This document shows, in pieces, positions 36,435 through 49,400 of a DNA stretch of 64,000 nucleotides (position 1 is its first letter; each line of letters opens with the position of its first letter). This DNA is from Achromobacter seleniivolatilans (GTDB lineage Bacteria > Pseudomonadota > Gammaproteobacteria > Burkholderiales > Burkholderiaceae_B): positions 3,410,001 through 3,474,000 of the forward strand of contig NZ_CP132976.1 in the NCBI RefSeq assembly GCF_030864005.1, read 5' to 3'. The position numbers and the translations under genes are program-made. The notes beneath the pieces were generated by a model. That model ran no database searches and was not told the origin of the DNA. It saw only the letters and a program-made list of their open reading frames with translations.

Positions 36435-37472
36435 TTATTCCTCTTCGTCCACGTGATGGGTGCTGAACGAACGCCAGACCAGAACCGGGATAATCAGGGT
36501 AAAGACAATCACTTCCTTATAGGCGCTGGCCCAGAAGGACGAGAAGGATTCCAGCACGCCAACCAGCAGCGAACCCGCCGCGGCGATGGGGTAGCTGGCC
36601 AGGCCGCCGATAATGGCGCCCACAAAGCCCTTCAAGCCGATCAGGAAACCCGTGTCGTAGTAGACGGTGGTGATGGGCGCAATCAGCATGCCGGACATGG
36701 CGCCGATACCCACGGCCAGCGTGAACGTCAAGCTGCCCGACATGGTCGTGCTGATGCCCACCAGACGCGCGCCGCGGCGGTTGACGGCGGTGGCGCGCAA
36801 TGCGCGGCCATACAGCGTCTTGCCGAAGAACAACCACAAGGCCACGATCAGCAGCGCGCAGGTCGCCACCACAAACAGGCTTTGCGCGGACCAGACCATG
36901 AAGCCCAGATCCACCTGGCCGCTGACGAACGCCGGCGTGCGCCAGCCTTCCGCGCCAAAAAACACCAGTGCCAGCCCCATCAGCGCAAAGTGCACGGCCA
37001 CGGAAACGATCAGCAGGACCAGCACGGTGGCTTCGGCCAGCGGCTGATAGACGATGCGATAGACCATCGGACCCATCGGAATCACCAGCAACAACGTCAG
37101 CAGCATGTTCAGCCACAGCGAGTTGTCGGGTGCGGTGTAGCTCTTGGTCAGCCAGAACAGCGCCAGCGGCAACACAACACAGGTGACTAGCGTCTTGGGA
37201 AGGCCGGCGGCGCTGCGATTGCGCACGGCGCGCAACAGCTCAAGCACCAGGCATACGGCGCCCAAGAGCGGCAGCAGATAGGCAGTGCCAGGCACCTTGC
37301 CATCCACCAGCATGGCCAAGGTCAGGGCGCCAAACGCCACGAACTCACCTTGGGGAATGAAAATGACGCGCGTAACGGCGAAAACCAGCACCAGAGCCAT
37401 ACCCAGAAGGGCATAGATAGCACCGTTGACGACACCGTCTTGCAGCAGGATCAGCGCAATTGAGGAATCCAT
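36435..37472 (-). CDS. livH: Liv-type ABC transporter permease LivH (second system)
   Basis: A 345-residue permease, somewhat longer than usual LivH (about 300) because of an extra hydrophobic region around residues 60-120. The N-terminal LQDGVVNGAIYALLGMALVLVFAVTRVIFIPQGEFVAFGAL is the LivH pattern. The coupling loop RALRATAVNRRGARLVGIST and GFVGAIIGGLASYPIAAAGSLLVG segments are present. It lies between the binding-protein gene (147 bp upstream) and livMG. Confidence 0.9.
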   Translation of the reverse strand: MDSSIALILLQDGVVNGAIYALLGMALVLVFAVTRVIFIPQGEFVAFGALTLAMLVDGKVPGTAYLLPLLGAVCLVLELLRAVRNRSAAGLPKTLVTCVVLPLALFWLTKSYTAPDNSLWLNMLLTLLLVIPMGPMVYRIVYQPLAEATVLVLLIVSVAVHFALMGLALVFFGAEGWRTPAFVSGQVDLGFMVWSAQSLFVVATCALLIVALWLFFGKTLYGRALRATAVNRRGARLVGISTTMSGSLTFTLAVGIGAMSGMLIAPITTVYYDTGFLIGLKGFVGAIIGGLASYPIAAAGSLLVGVLESFSSFWASAYKEVIVFTLIIPVLVWRSFSTHHVDEEE

Positions 37473-37508
37473 CTAACAACTACCTTGTGATTTCTTGCTG
37501 ATACGACA

Positions 37509-37580
37509 CACCGGCCGGCTAGGCCGGTGCGAAGCATTGCTCGGGTGCCGCAAGGCGGTCGCCAGAAACTGGCGCCGCCC
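37509..37580 (-). repeat. Two stem-loops between the second binding-protein gene and livH
   Basis: CACCGGCC, GGCTA, GGCCGGTG (37509-37529) is a perfect 8-bp stem. A second imperfect one, GGCGGTCGCCAG/CTGGCGCCGCC, lies near 37555-37580. They occupy the same place in this operon as the hairpin at 27055-27092 in the first. Confidence 0.6.
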
Positions 37581-37618
37581 CGCGCGGTGCACCCGTGGAT
37601 CGGGCAATCCGGGGGGAA

Positions 37619-38782
37619 TTACAGACCGGGCTGATAAACCCACTTGCCGCCTTCGACCTTGACGATGACGCGCGAACGCTCGTCAAAGCCAGCGTGGTCG
37701 GTAGGCGACATGTTGAACACGCCTTGCGACGCGGCCAGATCCTTCACGCCTTCCAGCGCATCGCGCATGGCGGCGCGGAATTCCGGCGTGCCGGGCTTGG
37801 CGCCCGTCTTCAGCGCCACGGGCAAAGCTGCAACCACCAATTGACCGGCATCCCACATGTGGCCGCCGAACGTGTTGGTGGAACCCGCGCCGTTGGCTTT
37901 TTCGTACGTTTCCACGTAGGCCAGCGCCGACTTCTTGACCGGGTTGCTGTCAGGCAGTTGCGCCGCGACCAGCAGAGGACCGGCCGGCAGGTACATGCCG
38001 TCGCAATCCTTGCCGCACACACGCAGCACGTCGTTGTTGGCGGCGCCGTGGGTTTGGTAGATGGTGCCGCCGTAGTTGCGGGCCTTCAGTTCCTTTTGCG
38101 GCAGTGCCGACGGGGTGCCCGCGCCAGCGATCAAGATGGCGTCCGGCTTTGCGCCGACCAGCTTCAAGACCTGGCCCGTCACGCTGGTGTCGGTGCGGCT
38201 GTATTTTTCGATAGCGACGATTTCAATGCCCTTGGCCTTGGCGGCCTTTTGCATCACGTCCAGCCAACCGTCGCCGTAGGCGTCGGCAAAGCCGATGAAG
38301 CCCAGGGTCTTGACCTTGGACTTGGCCATGGCGTCAGCCAGGGCGCCGGCCATCAGCGCGTCGTTCTGCGGGGTCTTGAAAACCCAGCGGCGCTTGTCGT
38401 CCACGGGTTCCACGATCTTGGCGCTTGCCGCCACGCTGATCATCGGCACCTTGGCTTCGGCAGCCACGTCCACCATGGCCAGCGAACCCGGCGTCACGGA
38501 CGTGCCGATCAGCACATCGACCTTGTCGTCAGAGGCCAGCTTGCGCGAGTTCTTGACGGCTTGCGTCGTGTCGGTGGCGTCATCCAGAACGATCCATTCG
38601 ATCTTCTGGCCGGCCACTTCTTTAGGGAGCAACGCCACGGTATTACGCTCGGGGATACCCAGCGATGCGGCGGGGCCGGTGCTGGACACCGTCACGCCCA
38701 CCTTGACCTGTGCGCTCGCCAGGAGCGGCAGAGTCAGGGCTACGGCGGCAGCGGCCGCGGACAAGCCGAAGTGCTTGCGCAT
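37619..38782 (-). CDS. Periplasmic substrate-binding protein of the second liv-type transporter
   Basis: A 387-residue Peripla_BP_6 protein. The signal peptide is MRKHFGLSAAAAAVALTLPL with cleavage near ASA-QVK. The mature sequence starts VKVGVTVSSTGPAASLGIPERNTVALLP and continues with the lobe motifs VLIGTSVTPGSLAMVDVAAEAKVPMISV and FKTPQNDALMAGALADAM. Two Cys (CGKDCDG) may form a disulfide. The ligand could be Leu/Ile/Val or other organic acids. It is the first gene of the leftward operon, with 240 bp of non-coding DNA upstream. Confidence 0.88.
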   Translation of the reverse strand: MRKHFGLSAAAAAVALTLPLLASAQVKVGVTVSSTGPAASLGIPERNTVALLPKEVAGQKIEWIVLDDATDTTQAVKNSRKLASDDKVDVLIGTSVTPGSLAMVDVAAEAKVPMISVAASAKIVEPVDDKRRWVFKTPQNDALMAGALADAMAKSKVKTLGFIGFADAYGDGWLDVMQKAAKAKGIEIVAIEKYSRTDTSVTGQVLKLVGAKPDAILIAGAGTPSALPQKELKARNYGGTIYQTHGAANNDVLRVCGKDCDGMYLPAGPLLVAAQLPDSNPVKKSALAYVETYEKANGAGSTNTFGGHMWDAGQLVVAALPVALKTGAKPGTPEFRAAMRDALEGVKDLAASQGVFNMSPTDHAGFDERSRVIVKVEGGKWVYQPGL

Positions 38783-39023
38783 ATTTTTTGTCTCCTGTGG
38801 TGGCTCTTATGTGCCTCGAGCGAGGCGAAGCGAGCCTAGTTAAAGTTATACAGAAAAAAATATTATATGGTTAAAACAGTATCAAATGACGTCGCGCAAA
38901 TACGGTAAATCCCTGATGTGCTACGGAAACCCTGGTTTAGCAAACGCATTCGTTAATGGCGAACTTGTACTAGAAAAACTTTCGGTACGTCAGTAGGGGG
39001 ATTCCCTCGGACCAGGGCGGCAA
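38783..39023 (-). promoter_or_regulatory. Promoter region of the second liv operon; no gene
   Basis: The 241-bp gap after bioY holds an AT-rich patch. A minus-strand TATAAT (38863-38868) is the best -10, with only a poor -35. A hairpin GCCTCG-AGG-CGAGGC (38813-38827) lies in the probable leader. CAGGAGAC precedes the binding-protein start. Confidence 0.4.
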
Positions 39024-39581
39024 TTACCGTCCCAGCATCGGCCAAACGCGCTCCACACGCGACGCGACCCAGGCGGCCAGCACCGCCTTGACCAAGTCGC
39101 CGGGCAAAAACACCGCTACTGCCATCGCCGCTTTGGAAAACCCCATCTTGGTCACCGTGGCCAGCCAAGGCACGCCAAAGGCATACACGACGACAATACC
39201 GCCCACGATGCACGCGGCCAGATACCCCGCCACCCGGGTCCAGGCGCCGGTCGCGCGGCCCGCCAACAGCCGTGCCAGCCAACCCGTGACAAAGGCTCCC
39301 ACCACCAGTCCCACCAGGAATCCGCCCGTCGGACCGACGAACGCGCCCAGCCCGCCACGGCCGCCCGGCAATACCGGCAGTCCAATTGCTGCCAGAGCCA
39401 GATACAGCAGGCAGGCAAGCGCGCCCCGCACTGGCCCCAACATCGCGCCGGCCAGCATGGCGCCCAGCGTCTGCAACGTGATCGGCACAGGGATGCCCGG
39501 CAATGGAATCGGCGGCATCAGGCTCAGGACGACAATCAACGCCGCGAAGAGCGCAATCAATACGGTATTGTTGGATTTCAC
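39024..39581 (-). CDS. bioY: Biotin ECF transporter substrate-binding (S) component BioY
   Basis: A 185-residue membrane protein with six helices. The BioY signature is present: IPLPGIPVPITLQTLGAMLAGAMLGPVRG near 26-54, then GRGGLGAFVGPTGGFLVG. BioY binds biotin with high affinity and works with the energising module BioMN. Translation begins at GTG with GGGGA upstream. The gene is the last of bioM-bioN-bioY. The order and presence of all three indicate a complete high-affinity biotin importer. Confidence 0.93.
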   Translation of the reverse strand: MKSNNTVLIALFAALIVVLSLMPPIPLPGIPVPITLQTLGAMLAGAMLGPVRGALACLLYLALAAIGLPVLPGGRGGLGAFVGPTGGFLVGLVVGAFVTGWLARLLAGRATGAWTRVAGYLAACIVGGIVVVYAFGVPWLATVTKMGFSKAAMAVAVFLPGDLVKAVLAAWVASRVERVWPMLGR

Positions 39582-39620
39582 GGTTTTCCCCTACACGGAT
39601 TAAGACTGGGCGCGCCGCCG

Positions 39621-40217
39621 TCAGGGGCTGCGCGCGTCGATGGCTTCGGCGACTTCCTGCGCCCGCTTCAAGGTCAGCACGATCAGGGGCACGATCAAAG
39701 CGATGGGATTGGCGCCCAATCCGCGCGCCGCCTGCGCTTCACGGATTTCCTGAAAATTGCGCCAGATCTCAGGCACGAAGCGCAAGGCCAATGCCAACGC
39801 CAGCGCCACCTTGCCCGCATCCACCAGGCCGAGCCGTTCAAACGGCATCAGTGCGCGCTCGCAGACATCGATCAGGTCTGACGTGCGGGTCGCCAGCGTG
39901 ACGGCCAGCGCCAGCCCTACCATCGCCCCAATACGCAGCAATACCGCCAGCGCCTCGATCCAACCCTGAAACCAGCCCGTGAACAGCCCCACCGCCAGCA
40001 GCACCCAGAAGAGTCCCCGCAGTTGGCGCCAGACGGCACCCGCGGCGACGCCCGTCGACCAGACCAGCAGCGCCGCCACGGCAAACGCCAGGGCCAGCAA
40101 GCTCGGATCATGCAACAGGAACAGCCCCGCACCCGCCGCCATCAAAGCCAGCAGCTTCAGCCAGGCGGGCACCCGGTGCAACGGGGTATGTCCCGCGACG
40201 TAGAGCGGCTCAATCAT
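39621..40217 (-). CDS. bioN: Biotin ECF transporter transmembrane (T) component BioN
   Basis: A 198-residue CbiQ-family T component with about five helices. The coupling motif near the C-terminus, AQAARGLGANP, corresponds to the AxxARG signature that contacts the ATPase. The ATG at 40215-40217 overlaps the bioM stop as ATGA with GGGAG upstream; a TTG two codons earlier is less likely. Short T components of this size are typical of BioN. Confidence 0.9.
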   Translation of the reverse strand: MIEPLYVAGHTPLHRVPAWLKLLALMAAGAGLFLLHDPSLLALAFAVAALLVWSTGVAAGAVWRQLRGLFWVLLAVGLFTGWFQGWIEALAVLLRIGAMVGLALAVTLATRTSDLIDVCERALMPFERLGLVDAGKVALALALALRFVPEIWRNFQEIREAQAARGLGANPIALIVPLIVLTLKRAQEVAEAIDARSP

Positions 40218-40891
40218 GCGCAATGCTCCCGATACCAGCGCAGCGCGGCTGCCGGGTTGTCGTCGGCCGCAATCATGCCGTCGCGCACGACCAATACACG
40301 GTCGAAATCTTCCAGCAGCTCCAGGTCGTGGCTGACCACGATGGCGTCATGGGCCAGCCCGGCAATCGACGCACGCACGCGGTTGCGGTTGCGTAAATCC
40401 AGCTGGGTCGTCGGTTCGTCAAAGACGATCAAGGCAGGCTCCATGACCAGCACGGCAGCCAGCGCCACTAATTGCCGTTCACCGCCCGACAGCGTGTGGC
40501 TCGTCCGGTCGGCCAGGTGGCCCACGCCCAAACTGCCCAGTTGAGCCTCAATGCGGGTTTCGCGCTGCGCTTTATTCGGTTCCAGATGCTTCAGCCCAAA
40601 CGCCAGGTCTTCGCGCACGATGGGAAAGACAATCTGGTTTTCGGGGTTCTGGAACACGAAGCCAACACGCCGACGCACGGCCTTCAGATCCTGCCGGGTA
40701 TCCAGCCCGTCCACCCGCACACTCCCCGACGAGGGCAGCACCAATCCGTTGATCAAGCGCGCCAGCGTGCTCTTGCCGGCGCCATTGGGGCCGACGATGC
40801 CGATGCGGCGTTCGGCCAGGGTTACGCTCACCCCGCGCAACACTTCCGCCTGGGGCGTGGACACTACCGCCTGGTCAAACTCGATTAACAT
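40214..40891 (-). CDS. bioM: Biotin ECF transporter ATP-binding component BioM
   Basis: A 225-residue ECF-type ATPase. Walker A is GPNGAGKST, the Q-loop is [17 protein letters not shown] (typical of ECF A components), the signature is [15 protein letters not shown], Walker B is [12 protein letters not shown] and the switch His is in VVSHDLELL. It is the first gene of bioMNY. The ATG is preceded by CCCGCCCC with no ribosome-binding site, and a CATAAT ends only 8 bp before the start, so it may be leaderless. Only 52 bp separate it from divergent msrB. Confidence 0.93.
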   Translation of the reverse strand: MLIEFDQAVVSTPQAEVLRGVSVTLAERRIGIVGPNGAGKSTLARLINGLVLPSSGSVRVDGLDTRQDLKAVRRRVGFVFQNPENQIVFPIVREDLAFGLKHLEPNKAQRETRIEAQLGSLGVGHLADRTSHTLSGGERQLVALAAVLVMEPALIVFDEPTTQLDLRNRNRVRASIAGLAHDAIVVSHDLELLEDFDRVLVVRDGMIAADDNPAAALRWYREHCA

Positions 40892-40902
40892 GGGGCGGGA
40901 TT

Positions 40903-40924
40903 ATGCCCGAACCATTTCGGGCAT
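40903..40924. promoter_or_regulatory. 9-bp inverted repeat in the bioM/msrB divergent region
   Basis: ATGCCCGAA, CCAT, TTCGGGCAT. It overlaps the likely bioM -10 (CATAAT, minus strand 40900-40905) and fills nearly half of the 52-bp gap. It is a candidate operator and does not look like a BioR or BirA site. Confidence 0.5.
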
Positions 40925-40943
40925 CGGGACTCCAAGAGCTCAT

Positions 40944-41342
40944 ATGGAAAAAGTACGTAAAACCGACGCCGAATGGCGCGCCCAGCTTTCCCCGGAAGAA
41001 TACGTGGTCACCCGTGAAAAGGGTACCGAACGCGCGTTCACCGGGCGTTATTGGAATACGACTACGCCCGGCATCTACCGCTGCGTGGGCTGTGGCACCG
41101 CTTTGTTCGCATCCGACACCAAATTCGACGCCGGCTGCGGCTGGCCCAGCTACTTCCAGGCGCTGGACCCGGAATTGGTGCGCGAAGAGCGCGACGTGAC
41201 CCACGGCATGGTGCGCACCGAAGTGCTGTGCAATGTCTGTGACTCGCACCTGGGCCACGTCTTCCCGGACGGCCCCGAACCCACAGGCCTGCGCTACTGC
41301 ATCAATTCCCTGTCGATGACGTTTGAACCCATAGAAGACTGA
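40944..41342 (+). CDS. msrB: Peptide-methionine (R)-S-oxide reductase MsrB
   Basis: A 132-residue cytoplasmic enzyme that reduces the R epimer of methionine sulfoxide. The zinc site is C47/C50 and C96/C99 (YRCVGCG and [11 protein letters not shown]). The catalytic Cys is C119 in [11 protein letters not shown]. The start is ATG 40944; the longer open frame from 40551 overlaps bioM and is rejected. yciB begins on the base after its stop, so they share an mRNA. Confidence 0.95.
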   Translation: MEKVRKTDAEWRAQLSPEEYVVTREKGTERAFTGRYWNTTTPGIYRCVGCGTALFASDTKFDAGCGWPSYFQALDPELVREERDVTHGMVRTEVLCNVCDSHLGHVFPDGPEPTGLRYCINSLSMTFEPIED

Positions 41343-41918
41343 ATGAAGAAGTTTCTGTTCGACCTGTTTCCGCTGTTCCTGTTCTTCATTGCCTACCGGT
41401 ACACGGACATCTACATTGCCACGGGCGTCGCGATGGCGGCGGCTGTGCTGCAAATTGTGTGGCTGAAAGCGACGGGACGCGCCACCGAGGCCATGCACTG
41501 GATCAACCTGACGGTCATCCTGGTGTTCGGCGGCGCCACCATCTGGCTGCACAGCGATGTCTTCATCAAGTGGAAGCCCACCGTGCTGTACTGGATGTTC
41601 GGCGGCGCGCTGGTGTTTGCCCGCCTGCTGTTCGGCCGCAACCTGATCCGCCGCCTGATGGAAAAGCAGGTTCAGCTGCCGGATACGGCTTGGGACAAGC
41701 TGAATATGGTGTGGGCGGCATTCTTCCTGATTGCTGGCGCGCTGAATCTGTATGTGGCGTTTTCCGGGCATTTCACCGAGTCGCAGTGGGTCAGCTTCAA
41801 GGCATTTGGCCTGATGGGCCTGATGGTGGTTTTTGTGATCGGTCAGTCTTTTTGGCTGGGCAAACACATCCAGACCGAAGAAAATAGCAGCTCTGGCACC
41901 CCGCCTGGGCAGCCCTGA
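41343..41918 (+). CDS. yciB: YciB/IspZ family inner membrane septation protein A
   Basis: A 191-residue protein with about five membrane helices. The N-terminal MKKFLFDLFPLFLFFIAYRY and central IKWKPTVLYWMFGGALVFARLLFGRN are diagnostic of YciB (septation protein A/intracellular septation). It is linked to cell envelope and division in gammaproteobacteria, with an unknown biochemical role. It follows msrB directly with no spacer, a pairing also seen in other betaproteobacteria. Confidence 0.9.
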   Translation: MKKFLFDLFPLFLFFIAYRYTDIYIATGVAMAAAVLQIVWLKATGRATEAMHWINLTVILVFGGATIWLHSDVFIKWKPTVLYWMFGGALVFARLLFGRNLIRRLMEKQVQLPDTAWDKLNMVWAAFFLIAGALNLYVAFSGHFTESQWVSFKAFGLMGLMVVFVIGQSFWLGKHIQTEENSSSGTPPGQP

Positions 41919-41987
41919 TCCGCCAGATGGCGTTTATCGGCGCGCTTGCCTTCCCCGCGGGCGCGCTGGAACTTTTACTTTGCCGCC

Positions 41988-42257
41988 ATGTCAGACACCA
42001 CCGATCGCATTACCCTGATCCGGGAGCGGCTAGCCGCCCTGGAACCCGTCAAACTGGACATTCTGGACGACTCGCATTTGCATGCCGGCCACGAAGGCAG
42101 TAAAAACGGCGCCGGCCATTATCGCGTGCACATTGTGGCGCCCTGTTTCGCAGGGCTCTCCGCCGTGGCGCGACATAGGCTGGTGTATCATCATTTGCAA
42201 GATTTGATCCCCTATCCGATTCATGCGCTTGCGCTAGATGCCCAGGCACCCAAATAG
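41988..42257 (+). CDS. BolA family protein
   Basis: An 89-residue BolA-fold protein. The typical core is DILDDSHLHAGHEGSKNGAGHYRVHIVAP ... RHRLVYHHLQDLI...PIHALALDA. BolA proteins bind monothiol glutaredoxins through a Cys/His-ligated Fe-S cluster; the conserved His in RLVYHHL could serve here. It starts at ATG 41988; the longer frame includes non-family residues. It lies between yciB and a parvulin on one strand. Confidence 0.9.
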   Translation: MSDTTDRITLIRERLAALEPVKLDILDDSHLHAGHEGSKNGAGHYRVHIVAPCFAGLSAVARHRLVYHHLQDLIPYPIHALALDAQAPK

Positions 42258-42274
42258 AAAGTAAAAGGATATTC

Positions 42275-43051
42275 ATGAAACGCATCGTCATGCTGGCTGC
42301 GGCCTGCGTCATCGCTGTGCCTGCTTTTGCGCAGAATGTGGCTACCGTTAACGGCAAGGCCATCCCGCAAAAGAATCTGGATCAATTCGTCAAGCTGCTG
42401 GTCAGCCAAGGCGCGACCGATTCGCCGCAACTGCGCGAACAGGTCAAGCAAGAAATGATCAACCGCCAGATCTTTGTTCAAGCCGCTGAATCCACCGGCA
42501 TCGCCAAGCAGGCCGACGTTCAAACTGAAGTTGAACTGGCCCGCCAAGGCATCCTGGTCCGCGCCCTGATGGCCGATTACCTGGCCAAGCACCCGGTTTC
42601 GGATGCCAAGGTCACGGCGGAATACGACAAGATCAAGAAGGAACAAGCCGGCAAGATGGAATACAAGGTCCGTCACATCCTCGTCGAAGACGAGAAGACG
42701 GCCAATGACCTGCTGGCCCAGATCAAGAGCAACAAGAACAAGTTCGACGATCTGGCCAAGAAGAACTCGAAGGACCCCGGCAGCGCCGAAAAGGGTGGCG
42801 ATCTGGGTTGGGCTCCTCCGACCAACTACGTACAGCCGTTCGCGCAAGCCGTGACGCAGTTGAAGAAGGGGCAACTGGTCGACAAGCCGGTCCAGACTCA
42901 ATTCGGCTGGCACATCATCCAGGTTGACGACACCCGCCCGGTGGAATTCCCGCCGCTGGATCAAGTGCGTCCGCAACTGGAAGAAATGCTGCGCCAGCAA
43001 ACCCTGGCCGACTACCAGAAAGAACTGCGCGAAAAGGCCAAGATTCAGTAA
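42275..43051 (+). CDS. Periplasmic peptidylprolyl isomerase, PpiC/parvulin type
   Basis: A 258-residue exported foldase. The signal peptide is MKRIVMLAAACVIAVPAFA with cleavage before QNV. An N-terminal SurA-like helical part (about 20-125) precedes one parvulin domain (about 130-225) with YKVRHILVEDEKTA, GGDLGWAPPTNYVQPFAQAV and FGWHIIQVDDTRP. It probably assists folding of outer-membrane or periplasmic proteins. AAAGGA lies upstream of the start, 17 bp after the BolA-family gene. A terminator follows. Confidence 0.9.
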   Translation: MKRIVMLAAACVIAVPAFAQNVATVNGKAIPQKNLDQFVKLLVSQGATDSPQLREQVKQEMINRQIFVQAAESTGIAKQADVQTEVELARQGILVRALMADYLAKHPVSDAKVTAEYDKIKKEQAGKMEYKVRHILVEDEKTANDLLAQIKSNKNKFDDLAKKNSKDPGSAEKGGDLGWAPPTNYVQPFAQAVTQLKKGQLVDKPVQTQFGWHIIQVDDTRPVEFPPLDQVRPQLEEMLRQQTLADYQKELREKAKIQ

Positions 43052-43067
43052 GCCTGCGCCAGACCAG

Positions 43068-43100
43068 AAACTGCCCGCCAATCGCGGGCAGTTTTTTTTC
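43068..43100 (+). terminator. Terminator of the msrB-yciB-bolA-ppi cluster
   Basis: CTGCCCGC, CAATC and GCGGGCAG, with A-tract and T8 tract on either side, 17 bp after the parvulin stop. Confidence 0.92.
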
Positions 43101-43144
43101 GTCTGTGCGCGGCGTTCTTACTGCTCGGCCTGCGATAGCGCGAA

Positions 43145-43180
43145 AAAAAAGGTTGCGCGCCTAAGGCGTGCAACCTTTTA
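43145..43180 (-). terminator. Terminator of ligA
   Basis: On the minus strand AAAAGGTTGC, a loop with ACGCC/GGCGC partial pairing, GCAACCTTTT and further T residues. It begins about 20 bp after the ligA stop. Confidence 0.9.
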
Positions 43181-43200
43181 TCTTGCGGGCCGCAGCAGGC

Positions 43201-46379
<3,179 letters not shown>

Positions 46380-46425
46380 GTGTAAATCCCGCGCCAGGAG
46401 GGCGGCGCCTTTCTAAATATGGGGT

Positions 46426-49400
46426 TTATGCCGCTTCGGAGGCCATCATTTGCACGGCCGAATCAATATCTACCGCAACGATACGCGAAACCCCTTGCTC
46501 TTGCATGGTTACACCGATCAGCTGCTTGGCCATCTGCATAGCGATCTTGTTATGCGAGATGAACAAGAACTGCGTCTGCTCGCTCATGCTGGCAACAAGA
46601 TTCGCGTAACGCTCCGTATTGGCGTCGTCCAGCGGCGCATCCACTTCGTCCAGCAAGCAGAACGGCGCGGGGTTCAATTTGAATAGCGCGAACACCAGCG
46701 CGGTTGCCGTCAGCGCTTTTTCTCCGCCCGACAGCAGGTGGATGGTGCTGTTGCGTTTGCCGGGCGGCTGCGCCATCACCTGCACGCCAGCATCCAGGAT
46801 TTCTTCGCCGGTCATGCTGAGTTTGGCCTCGCCCCCGCCAAACAATTTGGGGAAGAGTTCGCCAAAGTGACCATTCACGACGTTGAACGTCTCTTGCAAC
46901 AGTTCGCGAGTTTCGCGATCGATTTTGCGAATGGCGTCTTCCAGGGTCTCGATGGCGGTCATCAAGTCCTGGTTTTGCGCATCCAGAAAGCCTTTGCGTT
47001 CGCGCGAGGTGTTCAGTTCATCCAGCGCCGCCAGGTTGACCGAACCCAAGGATTCGATCTGACGCGAAATGCGGCCCACTTCTTGCTGCAGCCAGCTGGC
47101 GCGACGCCATTCTTCTGGCTGGTTCGACAGGAATTGGGCTAGCGCCTCGCGGTCGACTTCGCGCGCGTTCAGTTGTTCCGTGAATTGCTCTTCGGCCAGA
47201 CGCGCCGCCTGTTCCTGCAACTGCAATTCCATGATGCGGGCACGGCGCGGTTCCAGCGTCTGCTCTTGGGTCTGCCGGTCTTCGTCGGCGCCGCGCAGCA
47301 AAGCGGACAGGTTTTCCATTTCCTGGCGCGCGCGAGACAGCGCTTCTTCGCGTTCAGCGCGCGTTTCCAGCGCATCCTGCAGGCCAGCCTGCGACGCCGA
47401 AGCGTCCAGCTCGACCAGATCGCCCATCAATTGCTCGAGTTCAACCGCACCCCGTTGGCTCTGGTCAGCGGCCAATTGCTGGTTGCGCTGCAGATCGGTA
47501 ATGCGGACCTGAATAGCGCGTTCGGCAAACTCGGCCTCTTGGGCGGCGCGCTCCAACTCACGCAAGCGGGTGCGGGCGGCCTCCGCCTGGGCGGCCAGTG
47601 TTTCGCCATCGATCTCGGCGTCGGCGAACTTGGATTGATGTTCGGCCAGCTCCTCGTCCAGGGTCTCGAAGCGGGCTTCGGCCTCTTCGCGAGTCGCGCG
47701 CAAGTCTTCTTCGTGAACCTTGATTTCTTCCAGGTCCTGGCGCAGACGGGACGCCCGTTCGCCGGACTGCTCGGCCTGCTGTTGCAGCTTTGAATGTTCC
47801 AGCTGGATGTCGTGCACCCGGCGGGTAACCTCGGCCACACGGGTACGGGCCGGGGTGATCGCTTGCGAAACCTGCTGCCAGGCAGCCTCGGCGCGGGCAA
47901 CGGCGGCGCGCGCCTGATCAGCGATCAGTTGCTGGGCCTTGATCTCGCGTTGCAGGTTTTCGATTTCCTGCTGACGGGCCAACAGGCCGGCCTGTTCCGA
48001 GTCGGGCGCGTAGAAACGGACACTATGCGCGTCGATCAGATGCCCGGCCTTGACCACGCAGGCGCTGCCCGCGGGCAAGGTGGCACGCATGGCCAGCGCC
48101 TGGGTCACGTCGGTGGAGGTGTAAACACCCGCCAGCCATTCGTTCAACAACGTGCGCAGATCGGGGTCAGTAATGCGCAGCAGGCTGGTCAGCGGCGTCA
48201 GCCCGGCAGGTGCGGGCGGCGTCGGCGCCGCCACTGGCAACTGATAGAACGCCAAGCGGGCGGGCGGCGCGTCCTCGGCAAAGGCGCGGGCCCAGTCCAG
48301 GTTGCGCACCTCCATCGAGGCCATGCGTTCGCGCAGCGCGGATTCCAGCGCGGTTTCCCAGCCCGGTTCAACATGCAGCTTTTGCCACAGGCGCGACAGC
48401 CCGGTCAGCTCATGCTTGGCCAGCCAGGGTTCCAGCGCGCCCTGCTTTTGCACGTCTTCCTGCAACTTCACCAGCGCGGAAAGACGGGCTTCCAGGCGCG
48501 CCAGATTCTGGGCATCGGTCTGGGCGGCGGCCTGGGCGCGGCTGCGCTCGGCATCGGCTTCCGGCACCCGGCCTTCCAGCGCGGCCAGTTCTTCCTGGGC
48601 GGCTTCCAACTGATCTTCGCCCGCCACGCGGTCGCCAGCCAACTGCTCCAGGCGCACCGGGTCGGGGCTATGCAATTCGCGCAGTTCCTGCTGCAAGCGC
48701 TCGCGGCGCTGCTCCAGGGTCTGCATTTGGCGGTCGGCGTCACGCTGCGTCTGGGCAACCAGCGCCAGATTCTGCTCGACGCGAGCCAGGGCTGCGCGCA
48801 TTTCGTCACGGCCAGACGCGGCTTCGCGTACTCGCTGCTCGACTGAAGGCAGGCCCGCCTGCGCATCTTCCGCCGTGGCGCGCGCTTCTTCAGTGCGGGC
48901 GGCGGCAGTGGCCAGATCGTCTTCGGCCTGGGCAATTTGTTCGGTGCAGTGCTCGCGCTGGCTGGTCCACTCGGCGATCTGCTGCTGGAGCTGGTCGCGG
49001 CGGGACTGCAGGCGGTTGCGGGAGTCCACCACGTGGCGGATTTCGGCTTCCAGGCGGCTGACCTGGGCATTGGCTTCGTACAGCGCGCCCTGGGCGGTGT
49101 GCACCGCATCGCTTGCGGCGTAATGGGCCTGACGGCGGGATTCCAGCGCGGCTTCTCCGGCCCGCAGGCCGGCAATGGCGGCTTCCAGCTCGTTCTGAGC
49201 CACGGCCATTTCCTGGGTCTTCTTGGCGCGCTCTTCGCGGGCGCCAGTTTCCTTCAGGAACCACAGCGCATGCTGCTTCTTTTCGCCGTCGGCCTGCAAC
49301 TCGCGGTAGCGCGTCGCCACTTCGGCCTGCGCTTCCAGTTTTTCCAGCTGGCTGTTCAATTCACGCAGAATGTCTTCAACGCGGGTCAGGTTCTCGCGCG

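Noticed and set aside
47794..48846. 350-codon open frame antisense to smc
   Set aside because: Arises from coiled-coil codon bias (Ala/Gln/Glu/Arg) read backwards.
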